From: Dasypus novemcinctus
Lineage: Eukaryota; Chordata; Mammalia; Cingulata; Dasypodidae
Direction: 5' to 3'
Length of the DNA stretch: 64,000 nt
Assembly (NCBI RefSeq): GCF_030445035.2
Contig: NC_080696.1
Span: forward strand, 27,541,661 to 27,605,660
The position numbers and the translations under genes are program-made. Positions within the stretch are counted from its first letter, which is position 1. Each line of letters begins with the position of its first letter. The notes under the pieces are model-generated. The model searched no databases. It was not told the origin of the DNA and saw only the letters and a program-made list of their open reading frames with translations. This document shows positions 1 through 11,884 of the stretch, piece by piece.

Positions 1-1
1 G

Positions 2-241
2 AGCACCATCTTCCTTCTCAGTACCAGAAGCAGACACAATAACCATTGTTTTATTTGTTGAAGCTGTCTTCTGTTTCTCAGCAATAGCTGCACAAACAGC
101 TACAATCTCATCACTTTCAAAGTCATAATCAGGAATTGAGTTTGGTGTAAAATCTGTTACTTCTGCTGATGAGTCCTTCTTTTTAATCCTTTCTGATTCT
201 CCTGGATTGTTCTTGCCCAAGAAAGGTCTTCTTTCTACATT
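2..241 (-). pseudogene. Unidentified coding-like fragment, cut by the window edge
   Basis: About 80 codons are open on the minus strand from 241 down to the window edge, with no stop. The composition looks like a real protein: a basic patch (RIKKKDSS), then an acidic stretch (PDYDFESDEI), then an alanine-rich run ending in EKQK, and an S/T-rich tail. An in-frame TGA lies just upstream at 242-244 and there is no start codon, so this is either an exon or part of a processed copy. The sequence upstream (minus sense) has no clear polypyrimidine tract before a splice acceptor, which favours a retro-copy. I do not recognise the parent gene. The rest lies to the left of the window. Confidence 0.4.
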
Positions 242-289
242 TCAGGGTTCATTGGATAACCGTGGAGGGTTACTTGTAAATAGGCATGA

Positions 290-1560
290 TTCTTTTTTTC
301 CTAATTCATTGTTCTTACAGTAGAACTATCTGTGGTTGTTATAGCATTGCTTATGTTTGAGAGCATAAGGTTCAGTGCTTTTTTATTTTCTAATTTAAAA
401 GATTTTTTAAAATTGTATAATTAAATAATGTCAATGGTTTAACCTAAGAGTCACTGTTTGTATATGTAATTCCACAAACTTATTTCCAGTTTTTATTCTG
501 TCACTGTATACACTATATAACATTGCCTTTTAGTCATATTCAGATCTATAGTTCAGTGCCATTAATTGTGTTCACAATGTTGTGCTACCATCACGACCAA
601 CCATTATCAATATATTTATTGGTGTAAATATATTTCAGTGATTTTATATATTATAGGTATAATTTTTTATGCTTTCTAAGTTGGTTTCATATGGAGGAGA
701 AAGGAAGAGAGCACCTTTGTAGTTTACATTTAAGTTTTAGTCACATTTTTACAGACTTAGAGAATCTATGTTAGTTTATTATCAACTTTTCATCTATGTA
801 TCAAAAGAAGAATGCCTGAAATTGTGCAAAGCCAATAATTATGACTATTATATGCTTTTACATGTAATGATTAGGTAATTATGAAACTATGGGTTTTAAC
901 ATTAAAGTTTTGGTTACTTCTGTTCTACATTTTTATGAATTGGGGTTTTAGACTTAGAATAATCTCATGCCCAGTTCTAGCTTGCTAAGCACTACTTGGG
1001 TATTCTGCATATGCTTAAACCAGAAAAGTCTCAACTAATTTTTATTTCTCTAATGTACAGTTATTCTTGTATGAACACCAAAAAAGAACATAATAACATA
1101 TCCATTTATAAAATATTTTATTCTCCTCAAAGGTCTCCCCTACCTAATGTTAAATTTGAAACTAAGAAGTCACTCAATGATTTTAAGTATTTATGTCTCC
1201 ATATTTTAGAAGTAAATGTTGTTTGAAGGAAATGGGAACTTACAGTGTTCACACCTGAAATCAATGACTGTGTCAAGAAGATAAAGTAGGAATATTCTCC
1301 AGCTAAAATCAAGGTCTCAGAAAATAGGTGGCAGTTTATTCATGGTGAATAATTAGTTTATGGGGAAAATGAAATTAACATAATAAAAGCATAATCTTTG
1401 GCCCTGGGAAAGTAAAGTTTCATATACTTATCAAGTTGGTTAAAATGGGAGAATACATTAAATTAGATATTAATTATGTATCAGTAAATGCAGAAAGAAT
1501 GTTTATTTTTCTTTTCCTCAGTACTCTAGTAAACTTAAGTATTTCAGTGACCAAACAAAA
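290..1560. repeat. Duplicated block, copy 1 (5' flank of the olfactory receptor)
   Basis: This non-coding block lies directly upstream of the olfactory receptor remnant and matches 9935-11050 in the same orientation and order. Shared anchors include 'gtttatgtttgagagcat'-type sequence at about 345 and 10003, 'agaaaagtctcaa' at about 1021 and 10417, 'tttgaaggaaatg' at about 1222 and 10616, and 'ggcagttta' at about 1329 and 10727. The copies differ by many substitutions and indels, so the duplication is old. The first edge is near 290. The far edge is not sharp by eye. Confidence 0.7.
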
Positions 1561-2013
1561 AATCAGAATAAAACTGCCTTATGTGCATTCTTAACTTTAT
1601 TCTGTGGTTTACTTAAATATATTATTTCCACTGAAAGACCTGAATAAAGAAACATACATCTGTTATAAAGTGTTGAAATCTTACTGTCACAAACAACTAA
1701 AAAAGGTCAATGAGTTGAGCAATAAAAAATTAGTCAAATCAACTGTATTGGATTAGTCAAATCAATTGCACTAATTAATTCTTCATTAATGTGAAGAACA
1801 AACACAGTACTCTGAAAGATTTATGGAAATCATCATGACATTAATCAGAAAACATACTTTTATTGAAGATCAAAATTTTGAAAATGGGATCATATCAAAA
1901 TAAAATTTAATAATATATGTACTATCATAACTATTCTCCATAAATATTTCTGATATTGTCTTATGCATTGCATCTTTTCAGGTGACTGTTATGTATTTTT
2001 TTGGCAGTGGATC

Positions 2014-2879
2014 ATGGAAAAGAGGAATAATGTCACTTTCCCTGAACAAGCACATAGAAATATTGTTTTGTGTTATTTTTATTTTGTTACATTGTTATTT
2101 GGATGGGAAACTTGGTTATTATGATTTCTATTTCATGAAGTCAGTTAAGTGAGTAGTCCATGTATTTCTTCCTTAATTACCTTTCATTCTGCTACCTCTG
2201 CTACGCATCCACAGCGACACCCAAACTAATGACTGACTTACTAGCAGAAAGGAAGACCATTTTGAACTCTAACTGCATGATACAGCTGTTTAACATTCAC
2301 TTCCTTGGAGGCACTGAGCTCAATATCCTCATAGGGATGGCCTATCTGCTACAAGACCATCTGCAAGCCCCTATCATACACCATCATCATGAGCAGGTGA
2401 AGGTGCAATGTGATCATCATAGCTTGTTATCCTGGGGAATTGGTCAGTTTCTTCTCACTGTCTTCTTACCTTTCTGTGGTCCCAATGAGGTAGATCACTA
2501 CTTCTGTGATGTGTATCCTTTGCTGAAACTGACCTGCACTGATACATATATAATTGGGCTTTTGGTAATTGTGAATTCAGGTCTGATTGCTTTAGTGTCT
2601 CTTGTAATTGTGATGAATCTTATTTCCTGATATACCTTCAGGGCTTACATTGCAGAAAGTCATAGCAAACCCCTTTCTGCTTGTGGTTCTCACATTACAG
2701 TTGTGGTGCTATTCATTGTGTGTGTGTTCTTCATTTACATTAGACCACACATAACTTTTCCAGAAGATAAAATGCTTGCTCTTCTCTATACCATCATTGT
2801 CTCCATGTTCAATCCTCTAATTTACATGCTTAGAAATTTGGAAATGAAGAATGCCTTGAGAAATGTGTGGTGCCATTGA
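2014..2879 (+). pseudogene. Olfactory receptor pseudogene, family 4 type
   Basis: A G-protein-coupled odorant receptor, normally about 305-315 residues with seven membrane spans in the olfactory neuron membrane. The ATG at 2014 opens with MEKRNNVT, the usual glycosylated N-terminus (NVT). The best frame is 2160-2630, starting in TM2 ([12 protein letters not shown]) and holding the second extracellular loop ([24 protein letters not shown]), which is typical of family 4. After a stop at 2628 the same frame continues with [17 protein letters not shown] (TM6), then NPLIYMLRN (TM7), and ends at TGA 2877-2879. Lesions: the TM1-TM2 part is frameshifted with stops near 2120-2155; the MAYDRY motif after TM3 is reduced to MAY followed by a frameshift, so the region to TM4 is out of frame; and there is the stop at 2628. 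It is clearly non-functional. Single-exon structure fits the family. The exact subfamily (4C, 4S, 4A and so on) cannot be decided by eye. Confidence 0.9.
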
Positions 2880-4795
2880 TGATTTTCTGGAGAGAAGTAA
2901 CTTTTGAAAGACATTTTGGGTTTTCGTTTTAGGCTTTGTGAAATAGCTGTTTATTCAACTCTGAGCCCTAAAATTATCTGGGATGATATATAAAGTGTTG
3001 TCATCAGTATTTTCCAGATTTTATTCTTGGTTAATTTTAATTTATTTTCTCTTGTTTGTTGCTTCTACCTATTCCTCATATACCTATCTCAAGTAATGTT
3101 CATCATCCTTTAACATTTTATTTTTACAGGATAAGGAAATCATTTCTCTCTCTTCTTGGAGGCTTCCAGGCAAAAACTAAGAGTAGAGGAGAAATGTAGT
3201 TTTTAGTCACCTAGTTTCAGTATCACAGAACAGAGATTAAAAGTATGTATCTTTTAAATGAGTCCAAAAATAAGTAAATAGAACTTTTAACCCCTTTGGT
3301 TACTCAGCATCTGTTAACACTCCTCTATATTTACTGAAACTCCATAACAAAACAATAACTTCCTTCTCTTGCCACTGAACAAGATGAATCTACAAAGATT
3401 ATTATCCTGTAAAGAGAAACACAACATCCCCGTTTGTAGACATATGTGGATATTGTTAATCAAAATGTAACTTTCTCATTCAGTTTGGTTAAAATTTCAC
3501 TTTAATAGTCATCAACATCAAGAAAAATTAACTATCCCCAACATGCTTTCTATGAAATAATAATAAAGGAAAATTTAATTTAGTTCATTTATATATACAT
3601 ACACTCTGTTTTGGAAAGTAGTTACAACAGGCAAAGAAAAATTCACTACCTTAGAATAAAAGAAATGCTTTTTTCTGAATTTATAATTTAGCCAATATGT
3701 AATCATGTGTAACTTCTGCACCCATAGGAGTAATTTTAGGGATGCAAAGACAGGTTGTGATTTTACTCAATTGTATATGCATATTATTCTACTTGCCTTC
3801 ACACTTTTCCTCTGAGTATATGACCTCCCTTTTTTTGTAGAAATTCTGGTTGAAAGACAGGTGCCAATTTGCTCTCTATTTCTACAAGGTTTTCAAACTA
3901 TAAATGGTAGATGGAATTAGAAAATGCCTATTTTTCTTAGGACTAATTGTTAAGGAAAAATGCATTGAAGAAGCTAAAAGATATATGGTGAAAATTAAGA
4001 GAAAAATCAGCATTTTGTTGGAAAAACAGAAAACACTGAAATGGAAAGAATAGGGATGGGAACAGAATAATTAAAGCTGAAGCACAAGCATCTGCCTGGT
4101 GGATTATCTCCTTCCTTTCCATATCCTGCCTTCCTGTGTGAAAAATTCTGAATTTATTTTTTACTCCATTGTAAAGGTAACTGTTGTTAAACAGTTAAAG
4201 TAAAAACAGACATTGCCTCTGAATTTTATAGAATCATTTGTTATGAGATATAGATAGTCATAAAAAATTAAAGAGTTGTCCATTGATGATGTGATGTGAT
4301 ATTCTTAAAAGACAGTAAGTGGTCAGTAATAGGGAAATGATGCTTAGGTGGGAAGGGAATTTCAGAGAAGAAGATAAGATTACTAGGAGTTTTGGTAGAA
4401 AGTCCATGAAGTATTGTGTATAACTGGCTCACATGCTAGCAAAATAGAGAATAGACCCAAATCAAAAGAATCTCTCTGCATCATAGACAACTTTGATTAT
4501 ATGTAATTTATAAACAATAAACATAACCAAAGACTCCATATAGGTCACAAAATATCAAATGAAAATCTCTCAAAACTGGAATCTGCATTTATTTTATCTC
4601 TAATCACTCCAACTGCTTTTCTTGACTGTAATGATTATGATGGTAATACTTTCAGTTATCCAATATTATATTTGTACAACATTTTAAACCAAGAAAATTT
4701 ATTTATTTTGTTCATTCTACAATTCTTTATTGTACTGGTTAAATGAGTTGCAGCATTATCATTGTCAATGAAGAGATCATAGGTAAAATAAATAG
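2880..4795. other. No gene seen
   Basis: AT-rich sequence downstream of the receptor remnant. I see no open frame of note, no SINE head, no LTR and no tandem repeat. Very old repeats that can only be found by profile search may be present. Confidence 0.6.
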
Positions 4796-4796
4796 A

Positions 4797-4925
4797 AATA
4801 TATATTTGTGAGCCCCTACAATGCATTGTGTAACCGTTTTCTCTATTTTATCTAGTTTAATTCTCATTAATATCCTGGGGACTATATTTTTATCCCCATT
4901 TTACTCATGAACAATTCGATGATCT
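4797..4925 (-). repeat. MIR SINE fragment
   Basis: The plus strand reads as the reverse complement of the MIR core and 3' half: 'tttaattctcattaatatcctg' (compare the MIR 'aggattaaatgag' motif), then 'tatccccattttac', then a degraded 'gatgaggaaactgagg' segment. MIRs are old tRNA-derived SINEs shared by mammals. This copy is strongly diverged. Confidence 0.6.
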
Positions 4926-5233
4926 GAGGGAATATATTACATGCCAATAAAGATACAAAGGGGAGAACCAGCAAGATGGAGGAGGATTAAGTAGCTCCTA
5001 GAGTCAGCTCCTGCTACAGGACTGTTAGTAAACACCTAGAGCTATCTGGAGCAAGATGAAGCAAGCACCTGTTTGGGGGCTCCAAGAGGTGAGAAGGGTA
5101 TCCTGAAACATTCTTGAAGGAATGGAAGGAGGAGACTGCCCATCTGCAGGGAAGACTCAGAAATAGAGCTCTTCACTCCATGGAGGCCAGTGCCCATCCT
5201 CCACTGGAGGCACAAGCCACCTTGGAAGCTCTT

Positions 5234-5975
5234 CTGTGGCTGGAATTGAAAGCTCCACTTCCCCAAAATGAGGGAAGAAGAGATGGTTGGGAACAAATTT
5301 CAGCTACTGATGAGTAAATTCAGTGGGCTAAAGTATAATCCTGAGAACAGCTAAAAATTGATCCTGTCCAAGTCAGAAAGAGGCTGGTTAACTGCCATCT
5401 TAACTCCACACCTGGCATGAGGGGAAACTGGGTGGACTGAAAATCACAATCCTGGTGGGGACCAGCTTCTTTCCATCTAGATCAGATTGCAGGTCTAACC
5501 TAGGCTCCAATGCTGCCTCCAGCATGGAGGAGGCTGCAGGTACCTGCACCAACCTCTCTGGGAAATTACCGGCCAAGCCATGGAGGCTGGTGATTACTCT
5601 ATTCAGGCAGAATGACCCAACCCAGGACCTATTCTGTGGCTAGAATTGGAAGCTCCATTTCCCAAAAACTGGGGAGGAGGAGACAGTTGGCTGCAGATTT
5701 TGGCTACTGATTGGTAGACTCAGCTGACTAAGATATAACCCTGGAAACAGCTGGGGTATGAATCTGCCCAAGTTGGAAAGAGACCATTGGCTGCCATTTT
5801 TACTCTGCCCCAGCCTGAGGAGAAGCCAGGTGGCCCAAAAATCACAGTGACCATAGGAATTGGTTTCTTTCAATCAGATTGGCCTTCAGACATAACCTAG
5901 GCTTCAGTCCTGCCTCTGGCATGGAGGAGGCTGGCAGGCCTTGCACCAGCCCAACCAGGTAACTTCAGGTAAAAG
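5234..5975 (+). repeat. Tandem 400-bp monomers in the L1 5' UTR
   Basis: Two head-to-tail copies: 5234-5633 and 5634 to about 5975. Both start with 'ctgtggctrgaattgraagctcca' and share, in order, 'ctactgat', 'cagct', 'gccat', 'aaaatcacag', 'aacctaggctyca' and 'catggaggaggctg'. The offset between starts is exactly 400. Monomeric 5' UTRs are known from mouse L1, where each monomer carries promoter activity. Here only two, diverged, units remain. Confidence 0.75.
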
Positions 5976-6285
5976 CAAGTAAAAGTCAGGTAACTGGCTG
6001 GCAAGGACTGAAAACTGGAAGTCTACCAGGGCAACTAGATGACCTGCACTGAATAAATTACTGCTCACACCTGCAGTTCCATCTCACCCAAGGCAGTAGA
6101 GAAAGGGGAATGAAGCTTGATCAGTCTCTCTGGGCAGCTATTATCTAGGACTTCATGATTTGGATTATTCCACACAGCTGTGACTCTGTCCCTACCCCTG
6201 GCAAAGGTTAAAGTTGGAAAAAGCTTCATTGTTCCCTTGTAGAATGAGGGCAGCTTGAGCCTCCATAGTTTACAGCACCAACTAA

Positions 6286-7357
6286 GTGCTTGGCTCTTAC
6301 TGCACAACCACCAAGGGAGAAAAGGAAGGAAGTCCTAAACTAAAGAGAAAAATTGCACCTAGAATGAGAATAAATACTCTAGTAAACCAGATGCCAAGAC
6401 ACCAACAAAAAATTACAATCCACATGAAGAAACAGAAAGCTATGGCCCAGTTAAAAGAACAAGATAAGTCTCCAGATGACATAAGGGAGGTGAGATAACT
6501 AATCATAGATTTTCAAACAAATCTCCTTAATAAATTCAATGAGAGGGCTAAGGAAATTAAGGATATTAAAAGACACTGGATGAGCACAAAGAATGTGAAA
6601 GCATGCATAGAAAAATAGCAGATCTTATGGGAATGAAAGGTGCAATAAATGAAATTTAAAAAACATTGGAATCATATAGCAGATTTCAGGAGGGAGAATA
6701 GAGGATTGGTGAGCTTGAAGAAATGTCCTCTGAAAGTGAACATACAAAAAAACAGATGAAGAAAAGAAAGGAAAAAAAAGAAAAAATTGTCAGGGAACTC
6801 AATGACAAAAAAAGGTATGCAAATATACATGTCATCAGTGTCCCAGAAGGAGACGAGGAGGAAAAAGAGGCAGAAGTAAAATTTGAAGAAATAATGGTAG
6901 AAAATTTTCCAACCTTATTGAAGGACAATGATATCCATGTCCAAGAAGCACAGCATACTCTCATCTGAAAAAATCTGAATAGATCAACTCAGAGACACAT
7001 ACTCATTAGACTGTCAAGTGCCAAAGACTAAGAAAGAATTCTGAGAACAGCAAGAGAAAAGCAATGCATCACATATAAGGGATATCCAATAAATTAAGTG
7101 CCAATTTCTCATCAGAAACCATGGAGGCAAGAAGACAATGGTCTGATATATTTAAGATACTACAAGAGAAAAATGTCCAGCCAAGAATTTTATATCCAGC
7201 AAGACCATCTTTCAAAAATGAGGGCAAGATTAGAATATTCACAGATAAACAGAAACTGAGAGAATTTCTAAGCAAGAGACCAGATTCTCAGGAAATACTA
7301 AAGGGTGTGCTAGACCTTGAAAAGAAAAGACAGGAGACAGAAACCTGGAAGAGAGCC
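6286..7357 (+). pseudogene. L1 ORF1 remnant
   Basis: ORF1p is the trimeric RNA-binding chaperone of L1. Pieces in order: a basic N-terminal part (6286-6498, KITIHMKKQKAMAQLKEQDK), a coiled-coil and RRM part (6723-6968, rich in K/E, then NIHVISVPEGDEEEKEAEVKFEEIM, VENFPTLL), and the C-terminal domain (7121-7360, MEARRQWSDIFKILQEKN, ILYPARPSF, IRIFTDKQKLREF). Between pieces lie frameshifts and stops, so it is not translatable as one protein. The order and spacing agree with an ORF1 of about 340-360 residues. The normal ORF2 start does not follow; see the deletion at about 7440. Confidence 0.85.
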
Positions 7358-7439
7358 TAGAAATGAAGAGAATATCAATAAAACTAAAAGTGTCAAAAGA
7401 GTGATGAAAATAAAATATGACAGATAAAAATAAAATAGT

Positions 7440-8062
7440 TAAGAATAAACTTACCCAATGATGTAGAGTGCTTGTAGATGTAGTTGCAGAAAACTGCAAC
7501 TCAGTGTTGAAAGAATACAATAAAGGCCTAAATAACTGGAAGAACATTCCATGCTCATGGATTGGAAGACTGTATGTTATTAAGTTGTCAATTCTACTCA
7601 AATTAATATATAGATTGAATACAATCCCAATAAAAATACCACCAGCATTAAAGAAAAATTGAAAACACAATCATCAAATTTATTTGAAAGGATAAGGGGT
7701 CCTGAATAGCCAGAAACATCATAAAAGGAAATGCAAACCCTCATCTCCAGGCTTTAAATCATATTACTTAGTTATAGTGGTAAAAACAGCATGGTACTGT
7801 CCTGAAAACAGACACATAGAACAATGGAACCAAATTAATGTTTCAGAAAAAGACCCTCACATGTACTGTCAAGTGATTTTTGACTAGCTTGTCAAACTCA
7901 CAAAGCTCATGCAGAATAATCCATTCAACAAATGGTGCTGAAATAACTGGATATCCATAGCTGAGAGAAGGAAAGATGACCCCTATCTCACACCTTATCC
8001 AAAAATTAACTCAAAAACCTAAAAATAAAAGCATGAACCATAAAATTTCTAGAATAAATTGT
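7440..8062 (+). pseudogene. L1 ORF2 3'-part remnant
   Basis: This is sequence from the ORF2 region after the reverse transcriptase core: [20 protein letters not shown], then RLNTIPIKIPPALKKN (7468-7662). Further fragments spread over frames are recognisable up to 'PFNKW' and 'PYLTPYPKINSK' (about 7920-8010). At least three frame changes and several stops are present. The N-terminal endonuclease, the reverse transcriptase and the very C-terminal zinc-knuckle part are absent. The left edge, near 7440, is the deletion junction with the sequence following ORF1. Confidence 0.8.
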
Positions 8063-8469
8063 AGGAAAATATCTTCAAGATCTGGTGGTAGGTGGTGGAT
8101 TCTTAAAGGAGACAAGAGGAGGACTGAAATGGACTACCCATGTTTAATGTATATAGAAGTTTTAATTAGCTTTACTGTAAAAGTATGGAAATGTATAGAG
8201 TGGAGGGTAACACATAGTGAGTAACAGCTGCTGTATAATTGGATATGTGACTGAAAAGGTATATAAATGCCAATTCATAGAATGCTAGAGAATAATCTAG
8301 GAACTGAATAGCACAGTAAACCAAGTGTTGAATGAGAATTGTGATTGATGGTACAGATGCAAGAGTGTCCTTTGTGAGCTAGAGCAAATGTACATCACTA
8401 CTCCAGGGTGTTTGGGTTGTGGAAAAGCATGGGAAAAATACAAGTGGAGTGACCTATGGACTGTGGTTA

Positions 8470-9175
8470 GTAGCAATGATATAATATTTTTGCATCTATG
8501 ATGAAGATGTTCTGTGTTAATAATGAGACAGTATGGAAAATGTGAGCAAATATACACTATGGACATGGTAATAATCAGATATTATCTTATCTGTAGCAAA
8601 TTTTCCACCACAGTGTGGTGTGTTGATGGAGGGGTGTTGTTTGGGAATTCTGTACATGTGCATGATTGTTTTACACATTTAAAATTTCTGTCATAAAAAT
8701 ATATTAGAAATAATAATAGGGTGGGTTGGGAGAAAAGCACACCAAATGTAAGGTAAGGACTATGATTAGTAGTAAGATTTTGAAAATATTCTTTCATAAC
8801 TTGTAACAAACATCTTGGGATAATGCAAGGTGTTGGTGGAGGGTTGATGTATGGGACTCCTCTATGCTGTTATGCATGTTTGCTTTATAAGTTCACAACT
8901 TTTACTATATAGTTAATTGTTTATGTATGTTCATATATAAAGGATATAAAGATAATAATAGGGTTGGTTGGGGGGAAATACTTTGTTTAGTAGTACTATT
9001 TTGACAATGCTCTTTAATCATTACTTAAAAAGGTTTAACAACAATTCAAGGTATTGGTGGTAGGGTGAGTTATGAGAGTCCTGTATGACGTTATATATGT
9101 TTGTTTTGTAAGTTCACAACTATTTTTATACACTTATTGTTTATGTATGAGTGATATACTTCAATAAATTACTTT
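8470..9175 (+). repeat. Tandem units of about 242 bp in the L1 3' UTR
   Basis: Two clear copies and one degraded copy. The mark 'taataataggg' followed by a G-rich stretch is at 8711 and again at 8953 (offset 242). Each unit also contains 'aaggtrttggtgg', 'ttttgtaagttcacaac' and 'attgtttatgtatg'. The last unit ends in the polyadenylation region. A lone antisense copy of the same end lies at 11575-11835. Confidence 0.7.
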
Positions 9176-9474
9176 AAAAATACCTAGATAAAATGATACA
9201 GATGAGGAAAAGGTAACCAAATTTCAAAATTAGATTCTCCAGTATTTCAAGGAATAATGTATCTCGGTCTCTCTGCCTTTGCAGTTTAGTGTCATGCAAA
9301 TTTAGAATTTATGAAATTTACACTTGCATAAAGGTTAAAATATTTGAGTCAGTGAAATCCTCTGTTTCCATTAACAATAGAATCAAAATTTTAAATTATA
9401 TTGTGCATATCAGTCACTGTGTTAAGTTTCTACCATTTTTCTAGGTGTGTTGCCTTGTCAGCTATATGTTGTTT

Positions 9475-9620
9475 TTCAACTGAATTCTATCACTTACAAA
9501 GTCCATCACTTTGGTCTAATTATTTAATTTCTCTGTGCTTTAGTGTGCTCTTTTCTAAAATGGTTTTGCTAATAGTATTTATTTCATATAAGCATTAGAA
9601 CAATTAAAATTTCTTATATT
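9475..9620 (+). repeat. MIR SINE fragment
   Basis: Sense-orientation MIR 3' half: 'ttatttaatttctctgtgcttta' followed by 'ttctaaaatggttttgctaatagta' and 'attagaacaattaaa'. This reproduces the MIR order (ttacttaacctctctgtgcctcagtt, taaaatggggataataatag, ggattaaatga). Confidence 0.7.
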
Positions 9621-9934
9621 TAGAAAGGATTTGGGTATGTGAAATACTCAAAATTCTAAGCTAATATTAGAATTATTAGAACTACTGATGTTTATTATCA
9701 TTAAATAGCATAGACATTGTACACTTATTCATTACAAATCCAAATTATAAACTCAGGCAGGTTCACACAATTCTGTTCATAAGTTTTCAAGACTTTAGCA
9801 ATGGTAGTTAGTCCATATGTTATGAAAGCTCTTAGTTGAAAAATATCTTATAAAGCCTGAATACTAGATCCATCACTTTGATGATAATGAATCTAAAAAT
9901 TTATAGTTTCATTAAAAGAGTAGAGTGTAATAGA

Positions 9935-11050
9935 GAATCACCATCTTTTTCCTTGTTCATTATTCTGATTACAAAGTGACTCTTAGTTGCTATAATAGCG
10001 TTGTTTATGTTTGAGAGCATGAAAAGATTCAGTGCTTTTTATTCAGGTATGTTAGCTTTAATTTCCTTACTTTTATTTGTTGACTACATATGTAAAAGAC
10101 TAGAACAGAAGTAATAGCTTTGATTTGTGTATTATCTACACTTTTATGTTTTTATAGTATTTGGCTTTATTTATTATCCTATTTTTCATCACTTAAAACT
10201 AGAATGGCTGAAATGATGCAATGCTAGTAATTGTGGATATTACTTTGTTTTGCATTAAGTAATTAGTGAATTATGATAAAGTCTGTGTTTTACCATTAAA
10301 TTATTATTGTTTCAGTTCTACATCTTTTGTGATAATGAATTTGAGCACTGGATTCAAAATTCTCATTTCCACTTCTGATTTCTAAGTGCTCATTAGGCAT
10401 TCTGTGTATACCTAATCTAGAAAAGTCTCAAGTGATTTTTACCTCTCTAACATGTTATTACTCTAGTTTGATCATGAAACTGAATATAGCACCTTATTCA
10501 TTTACATAGTAGTTTATTCTTTTCAAAGTTCTCCTTTTTCTACTTTTAAATTTGAAACTCAGAACTCACTCACTAATTAAAGGGAATGCATATCTATATT
10601 ACAGATAAAAATATTTTTGAAGGAAATGAAGTCACTTGCAGAGTTCACTTCTAAAATGGATGGCTGAATCAGGAATAGAAAGTTAGGATTCTCTCCAGTC
10701 TAAAATTATGGAACTAGCCAATAAGGGGCAGTTTATATGTGGGGAAACATTGGATTATGGGGAAAAGGAAATCAAAAGAGAAAATTTCCAAGAATGGAAG
10801 CAAACCATCAACTTTGGCCTTGAGAATAGAGGAAACCAGGGTTTTGTACATTTATTTATTTAAACACTTTGGTTATAATGTCAGAACACATTTCATTAGT
10901 TGGACTATTGATTTTGTATCAACAAATGCAGTCAGATATTTGTCTTTGCCTGTTTATTCTAACAACCTTAGTTTTTTCTAAAGCTAAATTTCATGTGAAT
11001 GCATTGTTTTCTTATTTTATTCAGGTGGGGTTTTATTTGCATGTACATAA
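9935..11050. repeat. Duplicated block, copy 2 (receptor flank without a receptor)
   Basis: Diverged second copy of 290-1560 in the same orientation (anchors are given in that entry). No olfactory receptor sequence follows. The next recognisable items are antisense L1 3' ends at 11575-12240. Either the duplication did not include the receptor, or the receptor was lost later. The segment 11050-11570 holds nothing I can name. Confidence 0.7.
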
Positions 11051-11574
11051 TTAAAATAATGTTTCTGTGCACCTTCAAATTAATAAGCAAAATATATTTG
11101 TTGCCTTAATGTTTAAAAATTATATCTTAAATTTAAAATGTTTTCACATATAAATAAGAATATATTCACATAGTATAATTGAAGATATAGTGAGAAGTCT
11201 TATTCTTCAGTGGATTGTCTTTAAGCTATATTAAATCTTAAAATTGCACCATTTAAATAAATCATTGTTTTAAACTTCCATTTTCATTGGAGTGGAATTT
11301 TTATTTCAAGATTGACATGGCTAACAATCTGTAAAAGATGGAAATGAGGAAGTTATCTGAAGTGAACTGAAGAGGAAAGAAACTTCATTAGTGGAAAAAT
11401 GCTTCACCAATTTTCCAATTTTAAAGAAAGTTGATAAATATTAAATGCAATTTGGGGTCAAAATTTATAGTGAAAACAATTGTACCATGTATTTATCACC
11501 GGAACTCTGAAATTGTTGATTTATTTTCAAAATCATTCAGTCATTCTCTCTCTATATATATAGATTGATTTAAA

Positions 11575-11835
11575 TAAAATTGTATTGAAGTATTTAATTT
11601 ATACAGAATATACATAAACAATAAGTGTATAGTAATAGTTGTGAACTTACAAAGAAAACATGAATTTCATTGTACAGGGCTTCCATACATTGCCCCACCA
11701 TCAATACCTTTCATTGTTGTAAAACATTTGTTACAAACTATGAAAAAGCCTTGTCAAAATATTACTACTAATTATAACCTATATCTTAAAATTGGTGTAT
11801 TTTCCCCCAATCCACCTGATTCTGAACACCCTGTA
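11575..11835 (-). mobile_element. L1 3' end fragment
   Basis: Reverse complement matches the terminal 3' UTR unit of the L1 at 4959-9180: 'tgaacttacaaa', 'aacaataagtgtatag' and 'attttcccccaatccacc' on the plus strand are the antisense of 'ttttgtaagttcac', 'cacttattgttt' and 'ggtgggttggggga'. The 5' truncation is typical of L1 insertions. Confidence 0.75.
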
Positions 11836-11884
11836 TAGATCATGAGAGACTGTTCTCATATTTGTCCTGTTAACCTCAGTTCCA

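Larger units (their letters stand above)
4959..9180 (+). mobile_element. Internally deleted L1 (half-L1-like)
   Basis: A LINE-1 with its 5' end (GGGGAGAACCAGCAAGATGG, the standard L1 opening), a 5' UTR with two 400-bp monomers, a broken ORF1 (6286-7357), and then an abrupt join at about 7440 into ORF2 sequence from beyond the reverse transcriptase. The element then continues through the ORF2 tail into a 3' UTR with tandem units, ending in 'caataaattactttaaaaa' at about 9180. Endonuclease and reverse transcriptase, about 3 kb, are missing. The structure matches half-L1 (HAL1) elements, in which an L1 lost ORF2 but kept ORF1 and could be mobilised in trans. It could also be a single L1 deleted after insertion. 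I could not find convincing target site duplications. Confidence 0.8.

Noticed and set aside
2160-2630. 156-codon olfactory receptor frame as a working gene
   Set aside because: TM1, the DRY region and everything after TM5 are out of frame or beyond a stop. It cannot make a seven-span receptor.
8470-9175. CRISPR-like regularly spaced repeat
   Set aside because: Units are about 242 bp, diverged along their whole length and part of an L1 3' UTR. The genome is mammalian.
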